DNA of 64,000 nucleotides from Gammaproteobacteria bacterium. GTDB taxonomy: Bacteria > Pseudomonadota > Gammaproteobacteria > Burkholderiales > Burkholderiaceae_C. Of this stretch, positions 1 through 7,632 are shown piece by piece (the first letter of the stretch is position 1; the number at the start of each line of letters is the position of its first letter). The stretch is taken from NCBI GenBank assembly GCA_018815325.1, contig JAHIYE010000020.1:1-64000 (forward strand). Reading direction: 5' to 3'. Position numbers and translations under genes: made by a program. Below the pieces are notes generated by a model. The model was not told where the DNA came from, ran no database searches, and saw only the letters and a list, made by a program, of their open reading frames with translations.

Positions 1-186
1 CACAAGGCCTGCGAGGCCCTGTTCGCCGCGAAGAAGACGGCACACGCAGCGCAGCCGGCGGTGGCCTGTCCCCGCTGTGGTTCCAGCAACACCACCGAGA
101 CATCCCACTTCGGTTCCACGGCCTGCAAGGCACTGTACCGCTGCCTGGATTGCCTGGAACCCTTTGATTACTTCAAACCGTATTAA
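1..186 (+). CDS. paaD: Phenylacetyl-CoA epoxygenase subunit PaaD, C-terminal part (gene starts before window)
   Basis: Frame 1 is open from the first base to a TAA at 184-186 and gives 61 residues. They contain a zinc-ribbon-like pair of motifs, CPRCGS and CLDC, and the segment FGSTACKALYRC followed by EPFDYFKPY, which I recognise as the conserved C-terminus of PaaD. PaaD is needed for activity of the PaaABCE ring-epoxidising oxygenase and is thought to help in Fe-S assembly. The N-terminal DUF59-like part lies outside the window. paaE follows 20 bases later on the same strand, which is the usual paaABCDE order. The assignment rests on this C-terminal motif plus the neighbour. Confidence 0.9.
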   Translation, partial: HKACEALFAAKKTAHAAQPAVACPRCGSSNTTETSHFGSTACKALYRCLDCLEPFDYFKPY

Positions 187-206
187 CCGTCCCGATTCCG
201 TCCATC

Positions 207-1310
207 ATGTCTACATCCCCCCGTTTTCACGATCTCCGTGTCTCACGCATCAGCCCTGAAGCCGCGGGGTCCGTCATCATTGCATTTGAAATCCCACCCC
301 AGTTGCTTGAAGCGTTCGCCTTCGAACCGGGCCAGTTCCTGACCCTGCGTGCAACCATCAAGGGGGCTGATGTGCGGCGCAGCTACTCCATTTGCTGTGC
401 ACGCAGCCATCTCGCGCGTCGGCATGAGCTGGAGGTCGGCATCCGTCCGATGGAGGGGGGTGTGTTCTCCAACTGGGCGGCGAACGAACTCAAGGTGGGC
501 GACGTGCTCGCAGTGATGCCGCCGGACGGGCGCTTTGTCTCGAAGCGCCCCCGCGCCATACACCGGGTTGGTTTTGCCGCTGGCTCGGGCATCACGCCCA
601 TCCTGTCCATCCTGGCGAGCACCCTGGCAGAACAGCCAGGATCCAAGTTCACCCTGGTCTACGGCAACCGCACCATGTCCAGCGTGATGTTCAACGAGGC
701 ACTGCAGGATCTGAAAGACCTCTATCCGGATCGCCTGACACTCATACACATCCTTTCGCGCCAGGCGCAGGAGGTTGACCTGCTGCAGGGGCGAATCGAT
801 GGCGACAAGGTGCGCGCGATCATTGAGGCACTCCTCCCTGTGGGCAGCATGGATGAGGTTTTCATTTGCGGCCCCGAAGTGATGATTGAAGCCACGCAGG
901 CCGCCCTGCTTTCTGCGGGTGTACCGGCAGACCGCGTGCACAGTGAGCGTTTTACTTCTCCGTCGCTGGAGGCACTCACACCGGCAGCCCGTCAGGCCGC
1001 AGTGGCGAAGCACAAACCGGCCGTCGCAGGCAAGGTGGCGCTGACGGTGGTGCTCGACGGCAAACCGCACGAGCTGCAGATGGAGCCCGACCAGCATGTG
1101 CTGGATGTCGCCCTCGCAGCCGGTCTCGATTTGCCCTACTCGTGCAAGGGCGGTGTCTGCTGTACCTGCCGTGCCAAGGTCATGCAAGGCAGTGTGACCA
1201 TGGACAAGAACTTCACGCTTGAGCCGTGGGAAACCGAGAAGGGCTTCGTGCTGTCCTGCCAGTCGCGCCCCACCAGCGACCGGCTGGTGGTGAGCTACGA
1301 CGAGCGCTGA
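207..1310 (+). CDS. paaE: 1,2-phenylacetyl-CoA epoxidase, reductase subunit PaaE
   Basis: This 367-residue protein has the three-part layout of class IA-type reductases. A flavin-binding barrel carries RSYS at residues 58-61. A NAD(P)-binding domain carries GSGITP at 126-131 and CGPE at 221-224. A C-terminal plant-type [2Fe-2S] ferredoxin domain has cysteines 313, 318, 321 and 351. It passes electrons from NADPH to the PaaA di-iron oxygenase, which epoxidises the ring of phenylacetyl-CoA. It lies 20 bases after paaD and is the last paa gene visible. Length and domain order fit the family; related phenol or Box-type reductases are less likely given paaD upstream. Confidence 0.95.
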   Translation: MSTSPRFHDLRVSRISPEAAGSVIIAFEIPPQLLEAFAFEPGQFLTLRATIKGADVRRSYSICCARSHLARRHELEVGIRPMEGGVFSNWAANELKVGDVLAVMPPDGRFVSKRPRAIHRVGFAAGSGITPILSILASTLAEQPGSKFTLVYGNRTMSSVMFNEALQDLKDLYPDRLTLIHILSRQAQEVDLLQGRIDGDKVRAIIEALLPVGSMDEVFICGPEVMIEATQAALLSAGVPADRVHSERFTSPSLEALTPAARQAAVAKHKPAVAGKVALTVVLDGKPHELQMEPDQHVLDVALAAGLDLPYSCKGGVCCTCRAKVMQGSVTMDKNFTLEPWETEKGFVLSCQSRPTSDRLVVSYDER

Positions 1311-1449
1311 GGCCGCGTCGCTGGGCTGCCCGCCGGAGCCGATCAGCGACCCTGCTGCATTGAACGCTCTGCGGCCAGCGCGACCTCGCCGCTTCCTGAG
1401 GGCGAGACAAGGCGCTTGGTTGATGGATGCGATGGGCATATAGTCAGCC

Positions 1450-2178
1450 ATGGCTTATCAACTCCACTACTGGCCCGGCATCCAGGGGCGCGGCGAGTTT
1501 GTCCGTCTTGCGCTGGAGGCGGCTGGTGCCCCGTATGTCGATGTGGCGCGTGGTGACGTATCGGCGGGGCAGGGCTTGCCGGCCTTGCTCAACTGCCTGC
1601 AGGACGAGGCCATCGCGAGACCACCGTTTGCCTGCCCGGTGCTGGTCGACGGCAAGCAGGTGATCGCCCAGAGTGCCGCCATCCTCATGTACCTGGGCCC
1701 GCGCCTCAAGCTGGTGGGCGCCAGCGAAGCCGACCGTCTCTGGACGCATCAGATCCAGCTTACCCTGGCCGACGCGGTCGATGAAGCGCACAACACGCAC
1801 CACCCACTCGGCAGCGGTCTGTATTACGAAGACCAGAAGCCCGAGGCTGCCCGCGCAGCCCAAGAATTCCGCACTCAGCGCATGCCGAAATTCCTCGGCT
1901 GGCTGGAAGCCGTGCTGGCACGTAACCCCAAAGGCACCAGGCATCTGGTGGGCGCACGGCAGAGCTATACCGATCTGTCGCTGTTCCAGTTGGTGGAAGG
2001 TTTGCTTTATGCCTTTCCCAAATCAACGAAGCGGGCTTTGAAGAAAACTCCGCTGGTGCTGGCCCTGCATGAGCGCGTGGCACAGCATCGCCGTGTGGCG
2101 GCCTACCTGCGCAGCGAGCGTCGCCTCCCCTTCAACGAGGACGGCATCTTCCGTCGCTACCCGGAGCTTGATGCCTGA
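1450..2178 (+). CDS. Glutathione S-transferase family protein
   Basis: The 242-residue product starts with a thioredoxin-like half (YQLHYWPGIQGRGEFVRLAL) with the cis-proline in CPVL at residues 62-65. A glutathione gamma-glutamyl-binding turn follows, QSAAILMYLG at 74-83, where the GST 'S-A-I' motif sits. The rest is an alpha-helical C-terminal half. A Tyr at position 7 is in the right place to activate the glutathione thiol, as in alpha/mu/pi and sigma-like enzymes. It is separated from paaE by 139 bases and probably has its own promoter. The substrate cannot be predicted. Confidence 0.85.
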   Translation: MAYQLHYWPGIQGRGEFVRLALEAAGAPYVDVARGDVSAGQGLPALLNCLQDEAIARPPFACPVLVDGKQVIAQSAAILMYLGPRLKLVGASEADRLWTHQIQLTLADAVDEAHNTHHPLGSGLYYEDQKPEAARAAQEFRTQRMPKFLGWLEAVLARNPKGTRHLVGARQSYTDLSLFQLVEGLLYAFPKSTKRALKKTPLVLALHERVAQHRRVAAYLRSERRLPFNEDGIFRRYPELDA

Positions 2179-2341
2179 ACGCATGCAACTGTCTGGCCGC
2201 GTGTCAGCCTTATGCTTCTGAATCAGAAAAGCAGCGGTTCGCAAATTCAATGCGCCTGCACGACGGCACGACTTCCTTGTAGCATTAGGTACCCCTCATT
2301 CGCGGGGCGAATTTTTCCAACCCGACAACCCTGGAATCTCC

Positions 2342-2497
2342 ATGAACATTCACATCAGCCTGGCACCCCTGATCTCTCTCATTGCCGGGGTTCTCATTCT
2401 GATCATGCCCAAGCTGCTGAACATCATCGTGGCCATTTATCTGATTGCGATCGGGCTCATCGGCATGCTGGGGGCCGGCTCGTTTCGCCTCGGCTAG
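2342..2497 (+). CDS. DUF3096 small membrane protein
   Basis: A 51-residue ORF beginning MNIHISLAPL contains one long hydrophobic stretch through residues 8-45 (LISLIAGVLILIMPKLLNIIVAIYLIAIGLIGML is the span, given here only as position 10-43). I recognise it as the small DUF3096 family, two short membrane helices separated by P-K/R-L-L-N. Its function is unknown. It is too short for many gene callers. It lies head to tail against the PAP2 phosphatase gene (convergent, 31 bases apart). Confidence 0.8.
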   Translation: MNIHISLAPLISLIAGVLILIMPKLLNIIVAIYLIAIGLIGMLGAGSFRLG

Positions 2498-2528
2498 GGC
2501 CTGCCTTCGCGGGTGATGCCTGGATGGC

Positions 2529-3227
2529 CTACTGCCGTCTTGAAAGATGGCGGGCCAGCAGCAGCCAGGCCAGGGCCCAGGCGGCACCCAAAGTCCAGCC
2601 GCCGAACACATCCGTGGTCCAGTGCACGCCCAGTGCAATCCGGCTCAGACCCACCAGCAGTGTCAGCAACATGGCCGCCGTCAGGATGTAGATGCGTTCG
2701 GCCAGCCGCTTGTGGGTGCTGGCCAGCAAGGCACCGATGGTCAGGAACACGATGGCCGACATGCTGGCGTGACCACTCGGGAAGCTCAGGCCGGGCACCG
2801 ACAGCTCGGCATAGGCCAGGTCCGGACGCAGACGTCCAAAGGCCAGTTTGAGCATGTTCATGAGTACGGTGCCCGAAATGACGGATGCCGCCACCAGCAT
2901 GGCGGTAGCCCGCGCCGAAATAAGTGCCAGATAGCCCACGGTGGCCACGGTGATGAGCGTCAGCACGATCTCGCTGCCCAGACCACTCAGGTCACGCATG
3001 AGCCCGGCCATCCAGGGGTGGCTGAGACGCAGGGCCTGAGCGCCCTGCAGCATCCACATGTCGAAGCTGTGCGTTTCCCCCTCGTTGATCTCGCTGCCCA
3101 GTTTGGCAAAGGTGAATGCCAGCAGCGATACGACGAACACCAGCAGCAAGGGCTTGAGTATGGGCTGAAACCGCTCGCGCCGTGAGCGGGGCTGTATCGT
3201 GTCGCCGTTGTCGAAGGATGGATTCAT
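2529..3227 (-). CDS. PAP2 family membrane phosphatase
   Basis: The product carries the three signature motifs of the PAP2/haloperoxidase superfamily in order: KLAFGRLRPD (K-x6-RP), PSGH in SFPSGHASMS, and SRIALGVHWTTD (S-R-x5-H-x3-D). Several membrane helices surround them. Such enzymes dephosphorylate lipid phosphates such as undecaprenyl diphosphate or phosphatidic acid at the periplasmic face. The frame is open for 26 more codons upstream, but that stretch would start at TTG, so I place the start at the ATG (MNPSFDNGD, 232 residues). It is the last gene on its strand before the convergent DUF3096 gene. Confidence 0.85.
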   Translation of the reverse strand: MNPSFDNGDTIQPRSRRERFQPILKPLLLVFVVSLLAFTFAKLGSEINEGETHSFDMWMLQGAQALRLSHPWMAGLMRDLSGLGSEIVLTLITVATVGYLALISARATAMLVAASVISGTVLMNMLKLAFGRLRPDLAYAELSVPGLSFPSGHASMSAIVFLTIGALLASTHKRLAERIYILTAAMLLTLLVGLSRIALGVHWTTDVFGGWTLGAAWALAWLLLARHLSRRQ

Positions 3228-3354
3228 GGGAATCCAGCTTAGCATTTTGTGCTGCGCACGGTCGGCGACTCGGGCACATTGAGCGCCAGATGAGACAAAT
3301 GCCAAATACAGGAAAATGTCGGTTGATTCACGTCAATTGAAAAAGTAAATCCCC

Positions 3355-3630
3355 ATGACCGACGCTACCCCAGCCAACTCCACCACACCACCTGCCGATC
3401 GTCCTCCGCTGCCAGACCATCTGTCCATCGATCCGCGCAGTCCGCATTTCGTCGCTGCGGTGTTCGAGCACGAGGTGGGCATCCATTTCAATGGCAAGCA
3501 GCGCGATGATGTGGAGGAGTACTGCATCAGCGAAGGCTGGGTCAAGGTGCCAGCTGGCAAGACGGTAGACCGCAAGGGCCAGCCATTGATGATCAAGCTC
3601 AAGGGCAAGGTTGAGGCGTTCTACCGCTAG
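3355..3630 (+). CDS. DUF3297 family protein
   Basis: A 91-residue soluble protein with the sequence features of DUF3297: LPDHLSIDPRSPHF, then GIHFNGKQRDDVEEYCISEG and a basic C-terminus KGQPLMIKLKGKVEAFYR. The family is widespread in proteobacteria and has no established function. The gene stands alone; the PAP2 gene upstream is divergent with 127 bases between the start codons. Confidence 0.85.
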   Translation: MTDATPANSTTPPADRPPLPDHLSIDPRSPHFVAAVFEHEVGIHFNGKQRDDVEEYCISEGWVKVPAGKTVDRKGQPLMIKLKGKVEAFYR

Positions 3631-3681
3631 GGAGTTGCGCGGCCAGCGTCGCCGTACGAACAAGTGCGTCGCTGTTGTCCG

Positions 3682-4008
3682 CTATTCATCTCCAAGCCGG
3701 GGCGGTGACTGTCCCTCTGCGGGTTCCCCCGTCTCGGGGTCGATCCAGTCCGCAATGCCGATCTCGCCCTCCGCCTCCTGCAGCGTTTCACCTGGCATCG
3801 GCGCCTGCTCGTCGGCCGTGCTCATGTTGGCCAAGGCCAACTCCAGGCTGTCAAACGGTCCGAAGGCCTGCTTGCCGTCCTGCGCCTCCCAGAAGTATCC
3901 ATCTGGCCGGATCTTGATTTGCGCCAGGCGATGGCCCGTACCGGATGCTTCCTTGTCTACATCCGGTTCGTTGTTCACATGGTGTGTGCCTGCTTTTTTC
4001 ATTGTCAT
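3682..4008 (-). CDS. Conserved hypothetical protein, acidic
   Basis: The 108-residue product is acidic (many Asp/Glu, especially after residue 65) with no membrane helix or signal peptide. A central segment, IRPDGYFWEAQDGKQAFGPFDSL, looks like a small beta-sheet module with the wording GYFWEA.DG..AFGPF, which I have the impression is conserved in Comamonadaceae hypothetical proteins but cannot name. It is alone on its strand, convergent with DUF3297 (51 bases between stops). No function can be inferred. Confidence 0.6.
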   Translation of the reverse strand: MTMKKAGTHHVNNEPDVDKEASGTGHRLAQIKIRPDGYFWEAQDGKQAFGPFDSLELALANMSTADEQAPMPGETLQEAEGEIGIADWIDPETGEPAEGQSPPRLGDE

Positions 4009-4141
4009 CCTCCTTGGTCGTCAACTTTCCTGAGAGCCTGTTGCCAGACTACGCTTCATGGAAATGGTCTTGTTGACATGCGTCAAACGTGGGCAAGGCT
4101 TGCCCCTGCCCAGCGCGTGCAGATGGGTGCCATACATCAGG

Positions 4142-4176
4142 CGAAAAAAAAACCGGCCAGAAGGCCGGTTTTCTTA
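4142..4176 (-). terminator. Rho-independent terminator of the RRM protein gene
   Basis: An 8-bp perfect stem AACCGGCC/GGCCGGTT (4151-4158 with 4163-4170) with a 4-base loop lies 20 bases past the stop of the RNA-binding protein gene. Read on the minus strand it is followed directly by a run of eight T. A stretch of T also lies on the plus side, so it might work weakly in both directions. Confidence 0.9.
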
Positions 4177-4189
4177 ACTGAGGTGCAGA

Positions 4190-4528
4190 TCAGTAGCTGC
4201 TGCGACCACCGCCGTAGCCGCCACCGCCGCCACCACCGTAACCGCCGCCGCCACTGCGACCACCGCCACCGGTGCGGGGTTCCATCGGACGGGCTTCATT
4301 GACCACCATGTCGCGGCCATCGACCGATTTGCCGTTCATGCCGCTGATAGCCGCCTGGGCTTCTGCGTCGCTCGACATTTCCACAAAGCCGAAGCCCTTG
4401 GAGCGACCGCTGTCGCGGTCCATCATGACCTTGGCCGATGCGATCGTGCCAAATTCAGAGAAGTGTTGTTGCAGGGAGTTGTCGTTCACCGAGTAGGAGA
4501 GGTTGCCGACGTAAAGTTTCTTGCCCAT
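4190..4528 (-). CDS. RRM-domain, glycine-rich RNA-binding protein
   Basis: The 112-residue protein is one RNA recognition motif plus a Gly-rich tail. RNP2 is LYVGNL (5-10) and RNP1 is KGFGFVEM (44-51), with the aromatic residues that stack on RNA present in both. Residues 86-112 are almost only Gly with Tyr, Arg and Ser, as in cold-induced Rbp proteins of cyanobacteria and proteobacteria. Such proteins act as RNA chaperones. A long leader precedes the gene and holds a hairpin (see 4555-4578), which suggests control at the RNA level. A strong terminator follows. Confidence 0.92.
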   Translation of the reverse strand: MGKKLYVGNLSYSVNDNSLQQHFSEFGTIASAKVMMDRDSGRSKGFGFVEMSSDAEAQAAISGMNGKSVDGRDMVVNEARPMEPRTGGGGRSGGGGYGGGGGGGYGGGRSSY

Positions 4529-4989
4529 TTTTGGGACCTTTCAAAGATAAAGCCTGCACGTTCAAAATCAAACGTGCAAAGCGGGTGTGATGGTCTTGGT
4601 TAAAAAACCGATCAACGTGACTGCCGCCAGGCCGAAGCCAGCATGCAGGTAGACCAGGTAACCATGTTCCGGAGGCAGATGCATCCGGCCATTGGGCCAG
4701 GTCAGGGGTTCGGTCAGGAAGGGAAATAGGAGACCGGGGTGAAGCTCGCCGCTGGGGGGAGTTTGACAACCGGGAGGGCCGGAGTGATCCAGCCAAGAAG
4801 GTGCGGGGTGGCGTAAAAGGTGCCACATACCGTGTCAGACTACAGCCGTTGCAAAGGTAAGCAAATTGCAACAGTAGCGCGCATCTTACACCTATTTTCA
4901 GAATCACGCATGACTGCTTGTACGCCAGGCTGTCGAGGACACCTCCCTGCGGACCGATCCCGCCCTGCGTCAGACACGGTTCTGGGCTT
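4529..4989. other. Intergenic leader/promoter region of the RRM protein gene
   Basis: About 460 bases between the RRM gene and the MFS gene (both minus strand). Short open frames exist, but none has a start, length or composition that persuades me. The stretch next to the RRM gene contains the inverted repeat at 4555-4578 and is probably a 5' untranslated leader. I see nothing else I can support. Confidence 0.5.
4555..4578 (-). promoter_or_regulatory. Hairpin in the leader of the RRM protein gene
   Basis: A perfect 8-bp inverted repeat TGCACGTT / AACGTGCA with an 8-base AT-rich loop, ending 27 bases before the ATG of the RNA-binding protein. Its placement just upstream of the likely ribosome binding site makes an RNA hairpin for autoregulation or temperature response plausible. 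A DNA operator would look the same. Confidence 0.45.
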
Positions 4990-6249
4990 TCAGGCCTGCG
5001 CGGGGTGTTGTCGTGGCGCGGGCAGCAGGCTGAAGGCCAGTGCGCCCAGCGTCAGCAGTGAGGCGATGCTCATCAGTACGGCGGTGAATGGCTCCATGCC
5101 GCGAGCGGCGGCGAAAGAAGCGACAAGGCCGGTGAACCACTGCATGGTGGCCACACCCAGAAACATCGCCATGGTAAAGACGGACAGCGCGCGACCGGTC
5201 ATGGCGGCCGGGTAGGCGGCGCGCACATCGGCGTACTGGAGAATCATGTAGCCGGACAACATGCCGATCACGATGGGGGCGGCCACATTGAGCACCGTGC
5301 TGTGGCTGAAAGCAAAAGCGGCAAACAGGCTGGCAACCAGCAGAGAGAAGCCGACGATCCAGCGGCGCCGCGTGGCCGGACCCGGGTCGAAGCGACCGAA
5401 CAGTGGCGGGCCAACCAGCGACACCAGCGACATGGCAACCGCAACGTTGCCGCTTTGCACCAGCGAAAAGCCATTGCGCTCAATCAGCATGGGTCCCAGC
5501 CACAGGCCACGCAGCGAGACAAATGACGCATAACCCACGCTGGCCAGCAGCAAAATGCCCCAGGTGTGCGGCAGGGTAAACAACGCGCCAAAGCCGGCCA
5601 GGGCCTGGCGCGCCGACTCTTGTTGGCGGGTGGCATCCAGGGGATGCACCGGTTCGTGGACCAAGGCCCAGATCAGCCCCCAGGCCAGCAGCCCCCAACC
5701 GCCGATTACCCAGAAACCCATGCGCCAGGAACTGGCCTCGATCAGCCAGGCCAGCGGCGTGCCAGTCAGCAGCAGGCCAATGCCGCCCAGGCTCATGGCC
5801 AGCCCCGAGATGGCGGCAAAACGGTGGGCTGGCATATGCCGGGCGATGAATACCGTGCACACCAGAAAAGCCGGGGCGCAGCCGATGCCGATCAGCACCT
5901 GGCCCGCTACCAACATCGCAAAGCTGGTGGACAGCGCCGACAGCACCGCGCCTGCGATGGCGACGGGAAAAGCGGTGAGCACGGTGCGGCGCACGCCGTG
6001 CAGGTCGATGCCAATGCCCATGAACAGCTGCATGCTGCCAAAGGCAAAGTGAAAGGCGCCGGCAAACAGGCCCAGCGCCTGGGCGTCGATCGCAAACTCG
6101 GCTTGCAGCGACGTGGCCATGATGCTGGCCACGGTGCGGCAGGCCTGGCTCAGTGCAAACGCACTGATCAGCGCCAGCAACATGACCCAGATGGCCCGTG
6201 GCGGGACCGCGCGGGGGTCGACGGGAGCGTGGAGCGGGGTGGCTGTCAT
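4990..6249 (-). CDS. MFS transporter
   Basis: The 419-residue product has about twelve hydrophobic segments in two halves, typical of the major facilitator superfamily. The loop 2-3 region reads GIDLHGVRRTVL, a weak form of the family's GxLaDrxGrr motif, and transmembrane helix 4 has GQVLIGIGCAPAFL. The open frame runs 18 codons further upstream, but MTATPLHAP at 6249 is the more natural start. The gene is alone on its strand and the substrate is not evident. It is divergent from the DUF1499 gene (109 bases). Confidence 0.85.
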   Translation of the reverse strand: MTATPLHAPVDPRAVPPRAIWVMLLALISAFALSQACRTVASIMATSLQAEFAIDAQALGLFAGAFHFAFGSMQLFMGIGIDLHGVRRTVLTAFPVAIAGAVLSALSTSFAMLVAGQVLIGIGCAPAFLVCTVFIARHMPAHRFAAISGLAMSLGGIGLLLTGTPLAWLIEASSWRMGFWVIGGWGLLAWGLIWALVHEPVHPLDATRQQESARQALAGFGALFTLPHTWGILLLASVGYASFVSLRGLWLGPMLIERNGFSLVQSGNVAVAMSLVSLVGPPLFGRFDPGPATRRRWIVGFSLLVASLFAAFAFSHSTVLNVAAPIVIGMLSGYMILQYADVRAAYPAAMTGRALSVFTMAMFLGVATMQWFTGLVASFAAARGMEPFTAVLMSIASLLTLGALAFSLLPAPRQHPAQA

Positions 6250-6358
6250 GCTGTAGAGGTTACACGAGCACGGGCCGCAGCTTCGTGCGACGATGCAGTC
6301 CATGCCTCTTCCCGTGTTGGGGGAAACAGGTCACTTCATTCAAGGAGATCCAAGGAGA

Positions 6359-6835
6359 ATGACGATCGTGAAGACAGTTCTTTCAAGTGTGTTCCTGCTG
6401 GCCCTTGGGGTCGTGGTGTTTGCGCTTTACCGCAGCATGCAGGCCCCGGCCGACCTTTGGGCGCAAACGGGCAGCTTTCCGTCCTGCCCAGGCCGGCCCA
6501 GTTGCGTGTCGTCCATCGCCACCGACGGCGTTCACCGCATCGCACCGCTGACCTACTTCGGTGACGCCCATGCTGCACGGACGCGGCTGGAGGCCGTGAT
6601 CCGGGCCATGCCCGATCACCGCATCCTGCAGGCCACACCCGAGTACCTGCACGTGCTCTTCCTCACGCCGCGCATGCGCTTTCGTGATGATGCCGAGTTT
6701 CTGGTCCAGCCGGGCGGCGTCATCCAGGTGCGTTCCCTGTCGCGTTTCGGCTATGGCGACCGCGGTGTGAACCGGGCGCGCGTTGAGGCCATCCGCGATG
6801 CCTTCTCAAAGGCGTCCACGGCGAAAACCCGGTAA
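6359..6835 (+). CDS. DUF1499 family protein, membrane-anchored
   Basis: The product (158 residues from this ATG) begins with one hydrophobic helix (residues 6-22) and then the DUF1499 domain. Recognisable parts are CPGRPSCVSSIATD, the central YLHVLFLTPRMRFRDDAEF, and VRSLSRFGYGDRGVNRARVE near the end. The ATG at 6359 is preceded at the right distance by AAGGAG, which decides it over an in-frame ATG 66 bases upstream. The function of the family is unknown. Its stop lies 9 bases from the stop of the convergent hydrolase gene. Confidence 0.88.
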   Translation: MTIVKTVLSSVFLLALGVVVFALYRSMQAPADLWAQTGSFPSCPGRPSCVSSIATDGVHRIAPLTYFGDAHAARTRLEAVIRAMPDHRILQATPEYLHVLFLTPRMRFRDDAEFLVQPGGVIQVRSLSRFGYGDRGVNRARVEAIRDAFSKASTAKTR

Positions 6836-6844
6836 GACGCAGGA

Positions 6845-7630
6845 CTAAGCGGGACTTTTCCGGGCGCTGCCAGCATGCCGTCGTATCCACTGACATGCCT
6901 CCTCCGCGCGATCTTCCCATCCGGCTTCCGCATCCAGCATCCAGTGCGCATGCTGCGGGTACTCGCGGTAGTCCAGTTGCTTGCCATACCAGCGCGCCAT
7001 GCGACGGCTGACACCAAGGGGAATGATGTGGTCCTGCATGCCGGCCAGGGCCAGCAGGGGGCAGGTGATGGCGCTGCGGTTCACGCGGTTGGTTCCTCGC
7101 CAGTTCAGCAGGCCGTAGGCCGTCTCCCAGGCGATGCGGCCCGACTCGGCCTTCATGTCGTCAAACAACGCGTCGCCGCTGTCGCGGTCCATCGCGTTGA
7201 AGAGCAGGTAGCCGGCCTCATGCCGGGATAGCCGAAATGACTTGCGCCACGACTGCCAGGGCAGAAAGTGGCGAATCAGCTGCGGCAGCATGGCGGGCCG
7301 TTGCGGGAAGATGGGGGCGGGCGCTGCGCTGCACACCAGCACGGCGGCGGCCAGCGGCCGGCGCGCCGCTACCTGCTGGGTGATCAAGCCGCCGAGTGAA
7401 TGGCCGATCAGCACCGGGGGCTCTTCCATCTGCGCAATGTGCTGCTCCACGGACGCCACGCAGTCGGCCAGGCCCACGCCGTGCAGCGCGTGGTCGGGCT
7501 CGTCCACGCCGTGGCCGGGCAGGGTGAGTGCCTCGGTGGTGAAGCCGGCATGCTCAAAATGCGCGCGCCAGGCATTCCACACCAGCGGGGTGCTCCACAT
7601 GCCATGCACAAAGACGACGTGGGCTGCCAT
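6845..7630 (-). CDS. Alpha/beta hydrolase
   Basis: A 261-residue alpha/beta-hydrolase fold enzyme. The oxyanion-hole HG is at residues 9-10, the nucleophile elbow GHSLGG at 76-81 puts the nucleophile at Ser78, and the catalytic His is probably in YPQHAHWML around 227-229. There is no signal peptide, so it is cytoplasmic. It starts two bases after the stop of the flavin monooxygenase gene and is surely co-transcribed with it. A monooxygenase plus hydrolase pair fits Baeyer-Villiger oxidation followed by ester or lactone opening, but this is inference. Confidence 0.88.
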   Translation of the reverse strand: MAAHVVFVHGMWSTPLVWNAWRAHFEHAGFTTEALTLPGHGVDEPDHALHGVGLADCVASVEQHIAQMEEPPVLIGHSLGGLITQQVAARRPLAAAVLVCSAAPAPIFPQRPAMLPQLIRHFLPWQSWRKSFRLSRHEAGYLLFNAMDRDSGDALFDDMKAESGRIAWETAYGLLNWRGTNRVNRSAITCPLLALAGMQDHIIPLGVSRRMARWYGKQLDYREYPQHAHWMLDAEAGWEDRAEEACQWIRRHAGSARKSPA

Positions 7631-7632
7631 GG

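Noticed and set aside
4568-4828. Small protein gene upstream of the RRM gene
   Set aside because: The frame is open for 86 codons but has unconvincing composition, lies in a probable leader and overlaps the hairpin region.
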